A DNA stretch of 53,784 bases from assembly GCA_002425225.1 (NCBI GenBank), contig DILV01000001.1:1-53784 (forward strand). Reading direction: 5' to 3'. The position numbers were made by a program, and so were the translations under genes. Below are positions 7,693 to 19,247 of the stretch, one piece after another (within the stretch, counting starts at the first letter, position 1; the number at the start of each line of letters is the position of its first letter). The notes below the pieces were generated by a model, which saw nothing but the letters and a program-made list of their open reading frames with translations, was not told the origin of the DNA and did not search any database. The stretch is from Thiothrix sp. UBA5583. GTDB lineage: Bacteria > Pseudomonadota > Gammaproteobacteria > Thiotrichales > Thiotrichaceae.

Positions 7693-8163
7693 GGTGGGGT
7701 TAACCTCGCGCCTTAGGTAAAAAACAATACAATATGGCGCAGTTACCGCAATAGGCAATGTAGACATTTATTCAAGGAAAGCCGACACTATTCACCGCGC
7801 CCATCTTGCTAAAATATTGCACAACATCAAGATGTTTCAGGTGTATAAAATTGAGCCACACCCATATTCCCCAAACACGACACTCATCAAATCAACTTGG
7901 GGATACACAGTCTTTCAGTATGCATCAGCGCTCAGAAGTGTAGCAGAAGAATGAATGCCGGATGAATATTTTCCTGGCCTGTTTTGTGAATTTTTATGCA
8001 GATAGTTGGGTGTATTGACATAAGGCAGGTTTTGGCAGGTGTGTCTTCGACACATGCAGGTTACGGTTGGGCTGGCTGACTGTTTTGACTGGTTATTGAT
8101 GGGCTGCGCCTTTATAATCGCCATCGCGCTCTGAGAAAGAATATTGTTAACTGGAGAGAGTTC
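7693..8163. other. Intergenic region between membrane cluster and icd
   Basis: About 470 bp between divergent units. A TATAAT box at 8113-8118 is the likely -10 of icd, with no good -35 at the standard distance; a TTGACT at 8085-8090 is 22 bp away. A small hairpin, GTGTC/GACAC, lies near 8041-8053. On the minus strand a TTGCGG/TATTGT pair in 7720-7770 could drive the membrane cluster. I see no convincing gene here. Confidence 0.5.
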
Positions 8164-9417
<1,254 letters not shown>

Positions 9418-9445
9418 GCCATCCATTGACCGGATTGAACCTTGC

Positions 9446-9478
9446 AAAACAGGCGGCCTTGGTGTCGCCTGTTTTTTT
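9446..9478 (+). terminator. Intrinsic terminator after icd
   Basis: The stem AACAGGCG/CGCCTGTT encloses a 10-nt loop and runs into seven T residues. Confidence 0.88.
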
Positions 9479-9528
9479 ATGTACGTGCTTGCATTTGTGC
9501 AAGTAGTACCAATGTAATGGATAGATAG

Positions 9529-9557
9529 TGACAGAGGACGGTCAAACCGTTTATAAC
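9529..9557 (+). promoter_or_regulatory. Likely sigma70 promoter of clpS-clpA
   Basis: TGACAG at 9529-9534 and TATAAC at 9552-9557 are 17 bp apart, upstream of clpS and downstream of the icd terminator. This is a pattern match only. Confidence 0.5.
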
Positions 9558-9597
9558 ATCTGTTAACAATGCGTCAATGGGGCCAGGTAGAGCAGGA

Positions 9598-9930
9598 ATG
9601 GCACAGAAACACAAAGACAACCACGAAGGTGGTCACGATTCCGGCGTAGCGGTGCAAGAATCCCGCCCGGAGGTGAAAGAACCACCACGCTTTAAAGTTA
9701 TACTTTTGAACGATGATTTCACGCCGATGGATTTTGTGGTGGAAGTGCTGCAAACATTCTTTGGCATGGATCGCGAGAATGCGACCCGCATCATGTTGCA
9801 TGTGCATACCAAAGGCAAAGGCATCTGCGGCGTCTATACTCGTGATATAGCGGAAACCAAGGTGGCGCAGGTCAGCCGGTTTGCGCGTGAACATCAACAT
9901 CCTTTGCTGTGTACAATGGAAGAGGCATGA
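9598..9930 (+). CDS. clpS: ClpS adaptor for ClpAP (N-degron recognition)
   Basis: A small adaptor that delivers N-degron substrates to ClpA and alters ClpAP substrate choice. The 110-aa protein shows the conserved core: [17 protein letters not shown], in which the Asn-Asp pair recognises the substrate N-terminus, then [22 protein letters not shown]. The N-terminal 25 residues form the usual flexible extension. The ATG at 9598 is preceded by GAGCAGGA and gives the family's normal length. An ATG seven codons upstream is possible but lacks a ribosome site. clpA follows after 4 bp. Confidence 0.95.
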   Translation: MAQKHKDNHEGGHDSGVAVQESRPEVKEPPRFKVILLNDDFTPMDFVVEVLQTFFGMDRENATRIMLHVHTKGKGICGVYTRDIAETKVAQVSRFAREHQHPLLCTMEEA

Positions 9931-9934
9931 GTTT

Positions 9935-12226
9935 ATGTTGAGCGCTGAAGTAGAATATACCATCAACACCCTGTTTCGGGATGCACGTGACAGACACCAC
10001 GAGTTCGTCACGGTCGAGCATTTATTGCTCGCTATGCTGGATAATCCCAGTGCTGCCGAAGCATTGCGTGCCTGTAATGTTGATATTCCACTGCTGCGCA
10101 AGGAACTTGAACAGTTTGTGGCAGAAAATACGCCGCTGATTCCTGATGGCGACCGTCGTGATGTACAGCCGACGTTGGGATTCCAGCGGGTTATCCACCG
10201 GGCTGTATACAGTGCCCAGTCTTCCCGCAAGGGAGAAGTAACGGGAGATGCCTTGCTGGTTGCCATTTTTGGCGAACCCGATTCCCACGCGGTGTACTAT
10301 CTTGCCCGGCATCGCCTGAGTCGTCTGGATGTGGTCAATTACATATCCCACGGTATCCGCAAGGATCGTCAGTCAGAGCCACCCATAGGCAGAGGCGGGG
10401 AGGAGGATGCCCAGCAATCTTCAGCTTCCCAGCAGGATACTGATGCGGAAGGCGGGGAAGGTGGCAAGCCTTTGGAAAAATATGCGACCAATCTGAACAA
10501 TCATGCTCTGGAAGGCAAGATTGACCCCTTGATTGGGCGCGATCTGGAAATCGAACGTACTGTGCAGGTTCTGTGCCGTCGTCGCAAAAACAATCCACTG
10601 CTGGTTGGTGAAGCGGGTGTCGGCAAGACAGCCATTGCCGAGGGGCTTGCCAAGCGCATTGTCGATGGTGAAGTACCGGAGATACTCGCCAATGCCGTGA
10701 TTTATTCACTGGATATGGGGTCGTTGCTGGCGGGGACCAAATACCGGGGTGATTTTGAGAAGCGTCTCAAGGCTGTTCTGCGGCAAATCAAGTCAGAGCC
10801 TCATGCGATTCTGTTTATTGACGAAATTCATACAATTATCGGCGCGGGTGCTACTTCCGGTGGCACGATGGATGCCTCCAACCTGATCAAGCCGGTGCTC
10901 TCTACTGGCGAATTGAAGTGCATCGGTTCTACCACCTTCCAAGAGTATCACAGCGTTTTTGAAAAAGACCGTGCCTTGGCGCGTCGTTTTCAGAAAATTG
11001 ACATCAATGAGCCAAGCGTGGATGAAACCATTGAAATCCTCAAAGGCTTGAAGTCCCGTTTTGAACTGCACCACAATGTGCGTTACACCTTCCCTGCACT
11101 CAAGGCAGCCGCCGAGCTGGCAGCTAAGTACATCAATGATCGCCATCTGCCTGACAAGGCTATTGATGTGATTGATGAAGCGGGAGCGAACCGTCAGTTG
11201 CAACCGGTGGCTTCACGCAAGAAAACCATCAATGTACATGACATTGAAGACATCGTTGCCAAAATTGCGCGGATTCCACCTAAATCGGTGTCTTCTTCTG
11301 ACATGCAAGTCCTGCGCACGCTGGAGCGCGACCTGAAAATGGTCATTTTCGGGCAGGAGAAGGCTGTTGAGCAATTGACTGCCGCCATCAAAATGGCACG
11401 TTCCGGTTTGCGTGATGATACCAAGCCGATTGGCTCTTTCCTGTTCGCCGGGCCTACTGGCGTGGGCAAGACGGAGGTTTCCAAACAGCTATCCCTGCGT
11501 CTCGGGCTTGAGCTGTTGCGCTTTGACATGTCCGAATACATGGAACGCCATACGGTTTCACGCCTGATAGGTGCGCCACCTGGCTATGTAGGTTATGACG
11601 AGGGTGGCTTGCTGACAGATGCCGTCAACAAACACCCTCATGCTGTTTTACTGCTGGATGAGATTGAAAAGGCACACCCGGATGTGTTCAACATCCTTTT
11701 GCAGGTCATGGATCATGGCACATTGACCGATGCCAATGGGCGCAAGATTGATTTCCGCAATGTCATCCTGATCATGACTAGTAATGCGGGGGCGGAAAAC
11801 ATCAGCCGCAAGTCACTGGGTTTCCGGGTGCAGGATCATGTGCTGGATGCCTCTGAAGCGGTTAACCGCACTTTTTCACCGGAATTCCGCAACCGGCTGG
11901 ATGCTATTATCCAGTTCAATGCCCTCACGCCGGAAGTGGTGGCTTCCGTGGTCGACAAGTTTGTCATCCGTCTTGAGGCTCAACTGGAGCCGAAGAAAGT
12001 GGTACTGGTTGTCGATGAAGCTGCTCGCCACTGGCTGGCAGAAAAGGGTTACGACCGCTTGATGGGTGCTCGTCCGATGGAGCGGGTCATTCAGGAGCAC
12101 ATCAAGAAGCCGTTGGCAGATGCCATTCTGTTTGGTGAGCTGAGTCAGGGTGGTCGGGTCGAAATATCGGCAGACGCTGACGGGCTGGTGATTGAAATGT
12201 CTGCTACGGAAGCTGTACCAGCCTGA
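9935..12226 (+). CDS. clpA: ATP-dependent Clp protease ATP-binding subunit ClpA
   Basis: A Hsp100 unfoldase that feeds substrates into the ClpP peptidase. The 763-aa protein has the N-domain (about 1-145), a linker rich in Glu, Gly and Ser, then two AAA+ modules. D1 has Walker [16 protein letters not shown] and Walker [14 protein letters not shown]2 has Walker [15 protein letters not shown] and Walker [13 protein letters not shown], followed by the VGYDEGG region and the C-terminal small domain. No ClpB-type middle coiled coil is present. The ATG at 9935 was chosen because it gives the canonical MLSAEVE start; earlier codons in the same frame overlap clpS. Confidence 0.97.
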   Translation: MLSAEVEYTINTLFRDARDRHHEFVTVEHLLLAMLDNPSAAEALRACNVDIPLLRKELEQFVAENTPLIPDGDRRDVQPTLGFQRVIHRAVYSAQSSRKGEVTGDALLVAIFGEPDSHAVYYLARHRLSRLDVVNYISHGIRKDRQSEPPIGRGGEEDAQQSSASQQDTDAEGGEGGKPLEKYATNLNNHALEGKIDPLIGRDLEIERTVQVLCRRRKNNPLLVGEAGVGKTAIAEGLAKRIVDGEVPEILANAVIYSLDMGSLLAGTKYRGDFEKRLKAVLRQIKSEPHAILFIDEIHTIIGAGATSGGTMDASNLIKPVLSTGELKCIGSTTFQEYHSVFEKDRALARRFQKIDINEPSVDETIEILKGLKSRFELHHNVRYTFPALKAAAELAAKYINDRHLPDKAIDVIDEAGANRQLQPVASRKKTINVHDIEDIVAKIARIPPKSVSSSDMQVLRTLERDLKMVIFGQEKAVEQLTAAIKMARSGLRDDTKPIGSFLFAGPTGVGKTEVSKQLSLRLGLELLRFDMSEYMERHTVSRLIGAPPGYVGYDEGGLLTDAVNKHPHAVLLLDEIEKAHPDVFNILLQVMDHGTLTDANGRKIDFRNVILIMTSNAGAENISRKSLGFRVQDHVLDASEAVNRTFSPEFRNRLDAIIQFNALTPEVVASVVDKFVIRLEAQLEPKKVVLVVDEAARHWLAEKGYDRLMGARPMERVIQEHIKKPLADAILFGELSQGGRVEISADADGLVIEMSATEAVPA

Positions 12227-12251
12227 GACCGTGGTGTGGAGCTGACATACC

Positions 12252-12277
12252 AATGCGCCCTGAGGGGCGCATTTTTA
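12252..12277. terminator. Bidirectional terminator between clpA and infA
   Basis: ATGCGCCC and GGGCGCAT form an 8-bp stem flanked by T-rich sequence on the plus side. It lies in the short gap between convergent genes and overlaps the infA stop codon. Confidence 0.8.
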
Positions 12278-12493
12278 TTTGTTGCGATAACTGATGCGGC
12301 CTTTGGTCAAGTCATAAGGGGTAAGCTGCACCGTCACGCGGTCGCCTGTCAGGATACGGATGTAGTTTTTGCGCATACGCCCAGAAATGTGGGCATTCAC
12401 AACGTGACCATTGTCCAGTTCAACACGGAAGGTTGTATTTGGCAGTGTTTCAACCACAGTGCCTTCCATTTCAATATAATCTTCTTTTGCCAT
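12275..12493 (-). CDS. infA: Translation initiation factor IF-1
   Basis: Binds the ribosomal A site during initiation. The 72-aa protein is a single S1-type OB fold ([16 protein letters not shown], then [18 protein letters not shown]) with the standard length and start [11 protein letters not shown]. It is convergent with clpA, the common gammaproteobacterial arrangement. It is separated by about 215 bp from the divergent fabD gene; that gap holds the promoters of both and no other gene I can support. Confidence 0.98.
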   Translation of the reverse strand: MAKEDYIEMEGTVVETLPNTTFRVELDNGHVVNAHISGRMRKNYIRILTGDRVTVQLTPYDLTKGRISYRNK

Positions 12494-12709
12494 AGGTTCT
12501 TTAAATAGTAGAAAATGCTAAACGGCGTATTATCCTTGCCGCACGCCAGATGACAAGCTCTTTTTCTTTTGCTTGTGCATATTTGCCTGACAAAGCGGAG
12601 GATTTCTTGCTTTGCCGGTTTTCATGGCCACCAGATTTTATTAGGATAGGCCAATTTACGGTCTGGGGCATAGGCGTCCGTCCACTTTTCTTGTTGGAGC
12701 AATCGACAA

Positions 12710-13657
12710 ATGACAATCGCGGGTATTTTTCCTGGGCAAGGTTCCCAGTCGCTGGGTATGCTGTCTGAATTGGGTGCAGCGTTCCCAGAAGTGCGCATAA
12801 TTTTCCAGACGGCATCAGACATTCTGGGTAGAGATCTATGGCAAATGGCGCAGGAAGGCCCCGAGGCAGCACTTAACAGCACTGAGAACACCCAACCATT
12901 GATGTTGGCAGCCGGGGTGGCTGTCTGGAATGTATGGCTCAAGCAGGGTGGTTGCAAGCCGGTCGCTGTTGCTGGTCATAGTTTGGGCGAGTATTCGGCA
13001 CTGGTAGCTGCTGGTGTGCTGGATTTTGCTGATGCTGTTGCCTTGGTGGCGGAACGTGCCCGCCTGATGCAGTCAGCGGTTGCCGAAGGGCAGGGTGCTA
13101 TGGCAGCCATTCTGGGGCTTGACGATGCACAACTGATTGCTGCTTGTGCGCAGGCCGCGCAGGGCGATGTGGTGGAAGCTGTCAACTTCAACTCGCCAGG
13201 ACAAGTTGTGATTGCCGGTTCAGCGGCAGCCGTTGACCGCGCTATTCAGGTTGCCACTGACATGGGGGCGAAAAAAGCCATCAAGTTGTCTGTCAGCGTA
13301 CCGTCACACTGTGCATTGATGCTGCCTGCCGCTGAAAAACTGTCTGAACGTCTGGCTGCTACGGCTTTTGCTGCGGCGCAGGTACCTGTCCTGCATAATG
13401 TGGATGCTGCTGCGCGTACCGATGTTGCGGCTACCCGCGTGGCACTGGAGCAACAACTCTACCGCCCGGTACGCTGGGTTGACACCATCCAGTGTTTGCA
13501 GAAGGAATATGCAGTTACGGCTGCCATTGAATTTGGCCCAGGCAAGGTACTGAGTGGCCTGAGCAAGCGTATTGACCGTAAACTGGGTGCGGTTTGCGTA
13601 CACGACAGCAAAACACTGGAAGAAGCATTGAAACTTTGTGAGGAGGCAAACGCCTGA
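12710..13657 (+). CDS. fabD: Malonyl-CoA:ACP transacylase
   Basis: Loads malonyl groups onto acyl carrier protein for fatty acid elongation. The 315-aa protein has the N-terminal GIFPGQGSQ motif, the catalytic Ser in GHSLGEYSAL and the second catalytic His in VPSHCALM. It is the first gene of the fab cluster here; plsX, rpmF and fabH, which often precede it, are absent. A TTGGAG sequence precedes the ATG. The stop overlaps the fabG start as TGATG. Confidence 0.97.
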   Translation: MTIAGIFPGQGSQSLGMLSELGAAFPEVRIIFQTASDILGRDLWQMAQEGPEAALNSTENTQPLMLAAGVAVWNVWLKQGGCKPVAVAGHSLGEYSALVAAGVLDFADAVALVAERARLMQSAVAEGQGAMAAILGLDDAQLIAACAQAAQGDVVEAVNFNSPGQVVIAGSAAAVDRAIQVATDMGAKKAIKLSVSVPSHCALMLPAAEKLSERLAATAFAAAQVPVLHNVDAAARTDVAATRVALEQQLYRPVRWVDTIQCLQKEYAVTAAIEFGPGKVLSGLSKRIDRKLGAVCVHDSKTLEEALKLCEEANA

Positions 13658-14412
13658 TGGATTCTCTTATCAGTTTACAGGGTGAAATTGCCCTGGTGAC
13701 AGGCGCAAGCCGTGGCATTGGTCGCAGCATCGCCGAAACGTTGGGCAAGGCAGGGGCAACAGTGGTAGGTACTGCCACCAGCGAGAAAGGTGCCGAAGCC
13801 ATTTCTGCCTATCTGGCGGAAGCAGGTATCAGTGGCAAGGGCATGGTGCTGAATGTCGCCGACAAGGATTCCATTGAAGCGGTAGTCAAAGCCGTTGGTA
13901 CGGAGTTGGGGGCAGTGACAGTATTGGTAAACAATGCAGGCATTACCCGCGACAATCTGTTGATGCGTATGAAAGACGAAGAGTGGGATGACATCATCAC
14001 CACCAACCTGACTTCCATTTACCGCATGAGTAAAGCCTGTTTGCGTGGCATGACCAAAGCCAAAAAAGGTCGCATCATTTCCATTTCTTCTGTGGTGGGA
14101 GCGTCCGGCAATCCGGGGCAGACCAACTACGCAGCAGCTAAGGCGGGTGTGGTTGGGTTTTCCAAATCACTGGCGCGGGAAATTGGCTCACGCAATATTA
14201 CGGTCAACGTGGTTGCACCGGGTTTCATTGATACCGACATGACCCGTGAATTGTCAGAAGAGCAGCGCAACAACTTGCTGCAAAACATCCCGCTGACCCG
14301 TTTAGGGCAACCTGAGGAGATTGCAGGTGCGGTGTTGTTCTTGGCATCACCTTTGGGGGCTTATGTGACCGGCGAAACAATTCATGTCAATGGTGGTATG
14401 TATATGGCTTAA
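13657..14412 (+). CDS. fabG: 3-oxoacyl-ACP reductase
   Basis: An NADPH-dependent short-chain dehydrogenase that reduces 3-oxoacyl-ACP in fatty acid synthesis. The 251-aa protein has the cofactor motif TGASRGIG, the structural NNAG, catalytic Ser (ISISSVVGASGN) and YxxxK (NYAAAKAG), and ends in the typical VNGGMYM. GGAGG lies upstream of its ATG inside the end of fabD. Confidence 0.97.
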   Translation: MDSLISLQGEIALVTGASRGIGRSIAETLGKAGATVVGTATSEKGAEAISAYLAEAGISGKGMVLNVADKDSIEAVVKAVGTELGAVTVLVNNAGITRDNLLMRMKDEEWDDIITTNLTSIYRMSKACLRGMTKAKKGRIISISSVVGASGNPGQTNYAAAKAGVVGFSKSLAREIGSRNITVNVVAPGFIDTDMTRELSEEQRNNLLQNIPLTRLGQPEEIAGAVLFLASPLGAYVTGETIHVNGGMYMA

Positions 14413-14441
14413 ACCTGCTGGCATGATGCACGGGTTTTAAA

Positions 14442-14447
14442 TACAAT
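14442..14447 (+). promoter_or_regulatory. Possible -10 element upstream of acpP
   Basis: TACAAT lies about 45 bp before the acpP ATG in the 81-bp fabG-acpP gap. No strong -35 is visible. An extra promoter here would fit the high demand for ACP. Confidence 0.3.
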
Positions 14448-14493
14448 ACTCCACTGTTACCGAACATCTTTTATTTACGAGGAATGAAAAACC

Positions 14494-14730
14494 ATGAGCG
14501 ATATCGAAGAGCGCGTCAAGAAAATCGTAGTTGAGCAACTGGGTGTTGATCCAGAAGAAGTGAAAAACTCTTCTTCCTTCATCGACGATCTCGGCGCGGA
14601 TTCTCTGGACACCGTGGAACTGGTTATGGCACTGGAAGAAGAATTCGGTGCTGAAATCCCTGATGAAGAAGCAGAAAAAATCACTACTGTCCAGGCTGCG
14701 ATTGACTACATCAAAGCCTCACAGGGTTAA
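14494..14730 (+). CDS. acpP: Acyl carrier protein
   Basis: A small acidic four-helix carrier whose Ser in [10 protein letters not shown] receives the 4'-phosphopantetheine arm. It has 78 aa with the typical start [12 protein letters not shown] and end YIKASQG. GAGGAATG precedes the ATG. It sits between fabG and fabF as in E. coli. Confidence 0.98.
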   Translation: MSDIEERVKKIVVEQLGVDPEEVKNSSSFIDDLGADSLDTVELVMALEEEFGAEIPDEEAEKITTVQAAIDYIKASQG

Positions 14731-14742
14731 TTTCCTGTTTGC

Positions 14743-14777
14743 AAACCGCAGTTTGTATTGAAAGCAGGCTGCGGTTT
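14743..14777 (+). terminator. Hairpin between acpP and fabF (possible attenuator)
   Basis: AAACCGCAG (14743-14751) and CTGCGGTTT (14769-14777) pair perfectly around a 17-nt loop. The following sequence is only weakly T-rich, so partial termination is more likely than full. It would lower fabF relative to acpP. Confidence 0.45.
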
Positions 14778-14810
14778 TCCTGATTTTAAAGCAAAGATAG
14801 GGGCATAAGT

Positions 14811-16055
14811 TTGTCTAAGCGACGTGTAGTAGTAACAGGGCTGGGTATCGTTTCGCCTGTGGGTTCCAAGCTGGAAACAGCGTGGGACAATATCAAAGCT
14901 GGTCGCAGCGGGATTAACCGTATCAGTCCTGACCTGTTCGATGCCAGTGCTTTCAGTGTGCAAATTGCCGGTAACGTCAAGGGTTTTAACGCTGACGATT
15001 ACATCAAGCCAAAAGACCAGAAAAAAATGGATACCTTTATCCATTACGGCATTGGTGCTGGTGTTGATGCCATTCGTGACGCTGGTTTGGAAGTAACCGA
15101 AGAAAATGCCGAGCGCATCGGTGTGCTGATGGGGTCTGGCATTGGCGGTCTGGAAACGATTGAACGTAACTACATGGCGTTTGTGAACGGTGGCCCACGC
15201 AAGATTTCCCCTTTCTTTGTGCCAGCCAGCATCATCAATATGGTAGCGGGCAACCTTTCCATCATGTACGGCCTGAAAGGCCCCAACATGTCGATCGTGT
15301 CGGCTTGCGCGACTGCAACTCACAGTATCGGTGATGCAGCCCGCATGATTGCCTACGGTGATGCGGACGTAATGATCGCCGGTGGTGCAGAAATGGGTTC
15401 CACCCCACTGGGTATTGGCGGTTTCGCTGCTGCCCGTGCGCTGTCTACCCGCAATGATGACCCGGAAGCTGCCAGCCGCCCGTGGGATTCTGATCGTGAT
15501 GGTTTCGTTCTGGGTGACGGTGCAGGTGTACTGGTACTGGAAGAATACGAATTCGCTAAAAAACGTGGCGCACGCATTTACTGCGAACTGGTTGGTTACG
15601 GCATGAGCAGTGATGCCTACCACATGACTTCCCCGTCTGAAGGCGGTGAAGGCGCAGCACGTTGCATGGTCAATGCGATGAAAGATGCCGGTTTGAATGC
15701 CACCGACATTGACTACATCAATGCGCATGGTACATCCACACCTGCGGGTGACAAGGCTGAAACCATGGCAGCGAAACGCGCTTTGGGCGATCATGCCTAC
15801 AAGGTCGCGGTCAGTTCTACCAAATCCATGACTGGGCATTTGCTGGGGGCGGCGGGTGGTATTGAAGCCGTGTTCAGCGTACTGGCTATCCGTGACCAGG
15901 TGTTGCCACCTACCATTAACCTGCAAAATCAGGATCCCGAGTGTGATCTGGATTATGTTCCCAACGTTGCCCGTGAAACCCGCGTGGATATTGCCATGAG
16001 CAATTCCTTCGGTTTCGGTGGTACTAACGGAACCCTGATTTTCAAGAAGATCTGA
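14811..16055 (+). CDS. fabF: 3-oxoacyl-ACP synthase II
   Basis: Condenses malonyl-ACP with acyl-ACP in fatty acid elongation. The 414-aa protein has the catalytic triad positions: Cys in [10 protein letters not shown], His in [11 protein letters not shown] and His in [13 protein letters not shown]. The start is a TTG at 14811, giving the canonical [17 protein letters not shown] lies about 8 nt upstream, and no in-frame ATG is near. Confidence 0.96.
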   Translation: MSKRRVVVTGLGIVSPVGSKLETAWDNIKAGRSGINRISPDLFDASAFSVQIAGNVKGFNADDYIKPKDQKKMDTFIHYGIGAGVDAIRDAGLEVTEENAERIGVLMGSGIGGLETIERNYMAFVNGGPRKISPFFVPASIINMVAGNLSIMYGLKGPNMSIVSACATATHSIGDAARMIAYGDADVMIAGGAEMGSTPLGIGGFAAARALSTRNDDPEAASRPWDSDRDGFVLGDGAGVLVLEEYEFAKKRGARIYCELVGYGMSSDAYHMTSPSEGGEGAARCMVNAMKDAGLNATDIDYINAHGTSTPAGDKAETMAAKRALGDHAYKVAVSSTKSMTGHLLGAAGGIEAVFSVLAIRDQVLPPTINLQNQDPECDLDYVPNVARETRVDIAMSNSFGFGGTNGTLIFKKI

Positions 16056-16061
16056 GTCTGC

Positions 16062-17405
16062 TTGCACAAGCAAACCTTTCAGGGCGGGCATGACCTGCTC
16101 GCCCTTCACCAGCAAAGTCCCGCCCGTTATCCTTTCCTGCTGGAAAGTGTATCCACCTCTCCCCATGCCCGTTACAGCCTGTTGTTTGCGTTTCCGCAGG
16201 AAACTTTGCGTCTGGATGATCTGGCAGAAGCAAGTTTTTGCACCAGACTGGATGAGGTATGGAAACAGGAAGCATCTGCTGGCTTCTCATTGCCAGTGGA
16301 GGAATCAGGGATTCCATTTCGGGGCGGGTGGTTTCTCTATCTTGGCTATGAACTGGTGGGGCAACTGGAGCCAAGCCTGAAATTGCCTTCACAACAGACT
16401 GGTTTGCCGATTGCGCTAGCGGTACGAATTCCGGCAGTGGTGATTGTCGATCATCATTCGAATGAAACAATTGTTTTTGCAGAAGAAGGGTTTGGGAGGG
16501 AATTTTCAAGTATTCTGATAGACATTGATGAGTATGTTTCTTGTCCATCCTCTGACATGGGGATGTTAAGTGGGGATTCTTTAAGCGAAGACCTTCCTGA
16601 GCAATTCCTCTCTGGTGTTGAACGTATCCGTAGCTATATAGCCGCTGGTGACGTATTCCAGGTCAATCTGTCACGTGCATGGCGGGCTGAATTGCCCACA
16701 GACAAGCTGGCTGCTGCTCTGTACCGTAGCTTGCGCTCTACCAACCCCGCTCCGTTTGCGTGCCTGGCCGATTTCGGTGAGTTTGCTATCATCAGTTCTT
16801 CGCCAGAGCGCTTGGTCAAGGTGGAAGCTGGCTTGGTTGATACGCGTCCCATTGCCGGAACGCGCCCGCGTGGTGATGACACCGCGCGTGATCAGGCATT
16901 GCTGGAAGAGTTGATTGCCCACCCCAAAGAGCGTGCCGAGCATATTATGCTCATTGACCTTGAGCGCAATGATCTGGGGCGTATTTGTGAATACGGCTCA
17001 GTCAGGGTAAACGAGTTAATGGTGGTCGAAAGTTATCGGCACGTACACCACATTGTTTCCAATGTGCAGGGCAACTTGTGTGATGGGGTAACACCGGGGC
17101 AGGTAATACGTGCGGTATTTCCTGGCGGTACGATTACAGGCTGCCCTAAAGTGCGTTGTATGGAAATCATTGCCGAACTGGAGCAGACGCCACGCGGCGC
17201 TTATACCGGCTCGGTTGGCTATCTGAACCATAACGGCGACATGGATTTGAATATATTGATCCGTACCATGACTTTGCAGGGCAAGCATCTGCAATTCCGT
17301 ACCGGTGCAGGGATTGTGATTGATTCCGCGCCAGCCAATGAACTCAAGGAAACCCGTCACAAGGCACGCGGTTTGCTCAGGGCGCTTGGGCATGATTTGG
17401 GTTAA
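16062..17405 (+). CDS. pabB: Aminodeoxychorismate synthase component I
   Basis: With a glutamine amidotransferase partner, makes 4-amino-4-deoxychorismate from chorismate for folate synthesis. The 447-aa protein has the chorismate-binding core: SSSPERLV, PIAGTRPRG, the ERNDLGR box, FPGGTITGCPK and GAYTGSVGY. The PIAGT motif is found in PabB and distinguishes it from most TrpE proteins. The N-terminal third is poorly conserved. The start is uncertain. A TTG 6 bp after the fabF stop is the most upstream option, and no ATG occurs in frame before the conserved part. The pabC gene overlaps its end by 14 bp. The PabA partner is not in the window. Confidence 0.92.
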   Translation: MHKQTFQGGHDLLALHQQSPARYPFLLESVSTSPHARYSLLFAFPQETLRLDDLAEASFCTRLDEVWKQEASAGFSLPVEESGIPFRGGWFLYLGYELVGQLEPSLKLPSQQTGLPIALAVRIPAVVIVDHHSNETIVFAEEGFGREFSSILIDIDEYVSCPSSDMGMLSGDSLSEDLPEQFLSGVERIRSYIAAGDVFQVNLSRAWRAELPTDKLAAALYRSLRSTNPAPFACLADFGEFAIISSSPERLVKVEAGLVDTRPIAGTRPRGDDTARDQALLEELIAHPKERAEHIMLIDLERNDLGRICEYGSVRVNELMVVESYRHVHHIVSNVQGNLCDGVTPGQVIRAVFPGGTITGCPKVRCMEIIAELEQTPRGAYTGSVGYLNHNGDMDLNILIRTMTLQGKHLQFRTGAGIVIDSAPANELKETRHKARGLLRALGHDLG

Positions 17406-18201
17406 TGGTGTTGCTAGCGACTGCCTGTCTGTTACTGACCGGGGTTTGCTGTACGGTGATGGCGTTTGGGAAACGCTGGCAGTTACGCAAGGCCAGCCAC
17501 AATTGCTGGAATGGCATCTGGAGCGCTTGCAGCAAGGTTTGCGTGCGCTTGCCATTGATCAACCTGACTGGGCAATGCTGCGGACGGAGATTGACCATGC
17601 CTGCCATGTACAGGTGTCCGGTGTGCTCAAGCTGATGATCACGCGGGGTTCAGGCTCAAGGGGGTATAACCCAAACCCTGTCAGAGGGAATACCCGGATT
17701 TTGCAAACCAGTGACTACACGGCAGTGCCTGCTGGTTATACTGAAAATGGTATTCGCCTGTTTCTGTGTGCAACCCGTTTGGCACAGCAGCCGCGTTTGG
17801 CGGGATTCAAGCACCTCAACCGTCTGGAACAGGTGCTTGCCCGTGCTGAATTCGGCAATGACTACCAGGAAGGTTTGGTTTGTGATTATCAGGGGCACGT
17901 GATTGAGGGTACGATGAGCAACCTGTTTATTGTTCACAAGGATGGCAGTGTGTGTACCCCAGACCTGCACCTGTGTGGTATCGCGGGTATTATGCGGCGA
18001 TTTATTATTCAAACACTTGCGGATTTTGGCCTGCGGTGCGACATTCGCGCCGTAGCACTAACCGAGTTGGCACAAGCTCAGGCATTATTCATGACAAACT
18101 CCCTGATCGGCCTGTGGCCTGTGCGTGAATTTTCCAACCAAACTTATCCAGTGCCCCCCTTGTTGCGAGACTTGCAGGCGGCAATACAGACATTACAATG
18201 A
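17392..18201 (+). CDS. pabC: Aminodeoxychorismate lyase
   Basis: A PLP fold-type IV enzyme that releases pyruvate from aminodeoxychorismate to give 4-aminobenzoate. The 269-aa protein starts MIWVNG and has DRGLLYGDGVWETL and the PLP-binding Lys in GFKHLNRLEQVLAR. EGTMSNLFIV and the TNSLIG motif follow. The ATG at 17392 lies inside the end of pabB and gives the family's normal N-terminus. Its stop overlaps mltG as ATGA. Confidence 0.95.
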   Translation: MIWVNGVASDCLSVTDRGLLYGDGVWETLAVTQGQPQLLEWHLERLQQGLRALAIDQPDWAMLRTEIDHACHVQVSGVLKLMITRGSGSRGYNPNPVRGNTRILQTSDYTAVPAGYTENGIRLFLCATRLAQQPRLAGFKHLNRLEQVLARAEFGNDYQEGLVCDYQGHVIEGTMSNLFIVHKDGSVCTPDLHLCGIAGIMRRFIIQTLADFGLRCDIRAVALTELAQAQALFMTNSLIGLWPVREFSNQTYPVPPLLRDLQAAIQTLQ

Positions 18202-19247
18202 AAGTGATATTCAAATTATTGGGTTTCCTGCTGGTTACGGCGATAGTAACAACAGGTTTCCTGCTCTGGTATCAATACGACACGTTTCTGGATACACCCG
18301 TAGCGGTGACTCCGGCAACAGAGGTGTTTGAGATCAAGCCCGGCAGCAATATCCGGCAAGTTGCCAGCCAACTGGAAGAAAAAGGGATTGTGCAGCACGG
18401 CTTTCTGTTCCTTGCCCATGCACGCATCACCGATGTGGCACATAAACTCAAAGCCGGGGAATACAAAATTGACAGCGGTATGAAGCCAGATGACCTGCTG
18501 GCAAAGTTTGTTTCCGGGCAAACCTTGCAATACCAGTTAGGCATTGTTGAAGGCAAAACTTTCAAGGATATTCTGAATGCCATCCGCGCCCACCCGCAGA
18601 TAGAGCAAACTCTGAGTGAAGATGATTACCGCGATCTCATGCCAAAACTGGGGCAAGCTGCTGGAATGCAGGCGGAGGGTTGGTTTTTTCCAGACACTTA
18701 CAATTTCCCGCGCAAAACCACCGACCTGGAATTTTTGCAGCGCAGTCACAAGGCCATGCGGGACTATTTGCAGAAGGCATGGGATAGACGTGAGCAAAAT
18801 CCATATATCAAAACACCTTATGAGGCTCTGATTCTGGCTTCCATCGTGGAAAAGGAAACAGGTTTGCCAGAAGAGCGCCCGCTGATTGCCCGCGTATTCC
18901 TCAACCGGTTAGAAAAAGGTATGTTGTTGCAAACCGACCCAACCGTGATTTACGGCATGGGCGATAAATATGCAGGCAATATCCGCAAGACTGATCTGCA
19001 AACCGATACGCCTTACAACACCTATACCCGTGCGGGTCTGCCACCCAGCCCGATTGCCACCCCCAGCAAAGCGGCGATTGATGCCGTCATGCATCCCGCC
19101 AAAAGCAACGTCTTGTATTTTGTAGCAACGACACCCGGCGGTGCGTCTTATTTCTCTGCAACCTATGAAGAACATCAACTTGCGGTGAAACGTTACATTC
19201 TGAACGCAAAACAGCCTGTTACCCCACCACAAGGAGCGATGCAGTGA
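18198..19247 (+). CDS. mltG: Endolytic murein transglycosylase
   Basis: An inner-membrane enzyme that cleaves nascent glycan strands and so limits their length. The 349-aa protein has one N-terminal membrane segment (about residues 5-24), a LysM-like region (EIKPGSNIRQVASQLEEKGI) and the YceG catalytic domain. The catalytic Glu is in LASIVEKETG, followed by RVFLNRLEKGMLLQTDPTV. Neighbour overlaps with pabC (ATGA) and tmk (GTGA) show operon membership. Confidence 0.96.
   Translation: MKVIFKLLGFLLVTAIVTTGFLLWYQYDTFLDTPVAVTPATEVFEIKPGSNIRQVASQLEEKGIVQHGFLFLAHARITDVAHKLKAGEYKIDSGMKPDDLLAKFVSGQTLQYQLGIVEGKTFKDILNAIRAHPQIEQTLSEDDYRDLMPKLGQAAGMQAEGWFFPDTYNFPRKTTDLEFLQRSHKAMRDYLQKAWDRREQNPYIKTPYEALILASIVEKETGLPEERPLIARVFLNRLEKGMLLQTDPTVIYGMGDKYAGNIRKTDLQTDTPYNTYTRAGLPPSPIATPSKAAIDAVMHPAKSNVLYFVATTPGGASYFSATYEEHQLAVKRYILNAKQPVTPPQGAMQ

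Noticed and set aside
14727-16166. Long minus-strand open frame (about 479 codons) opposite fabF
   Set aside because: It is antisense to an unmistakable fabF, rich in His, Thr and Arg as expected of a shadow frame, and has no ribosome site or recognisable motif.
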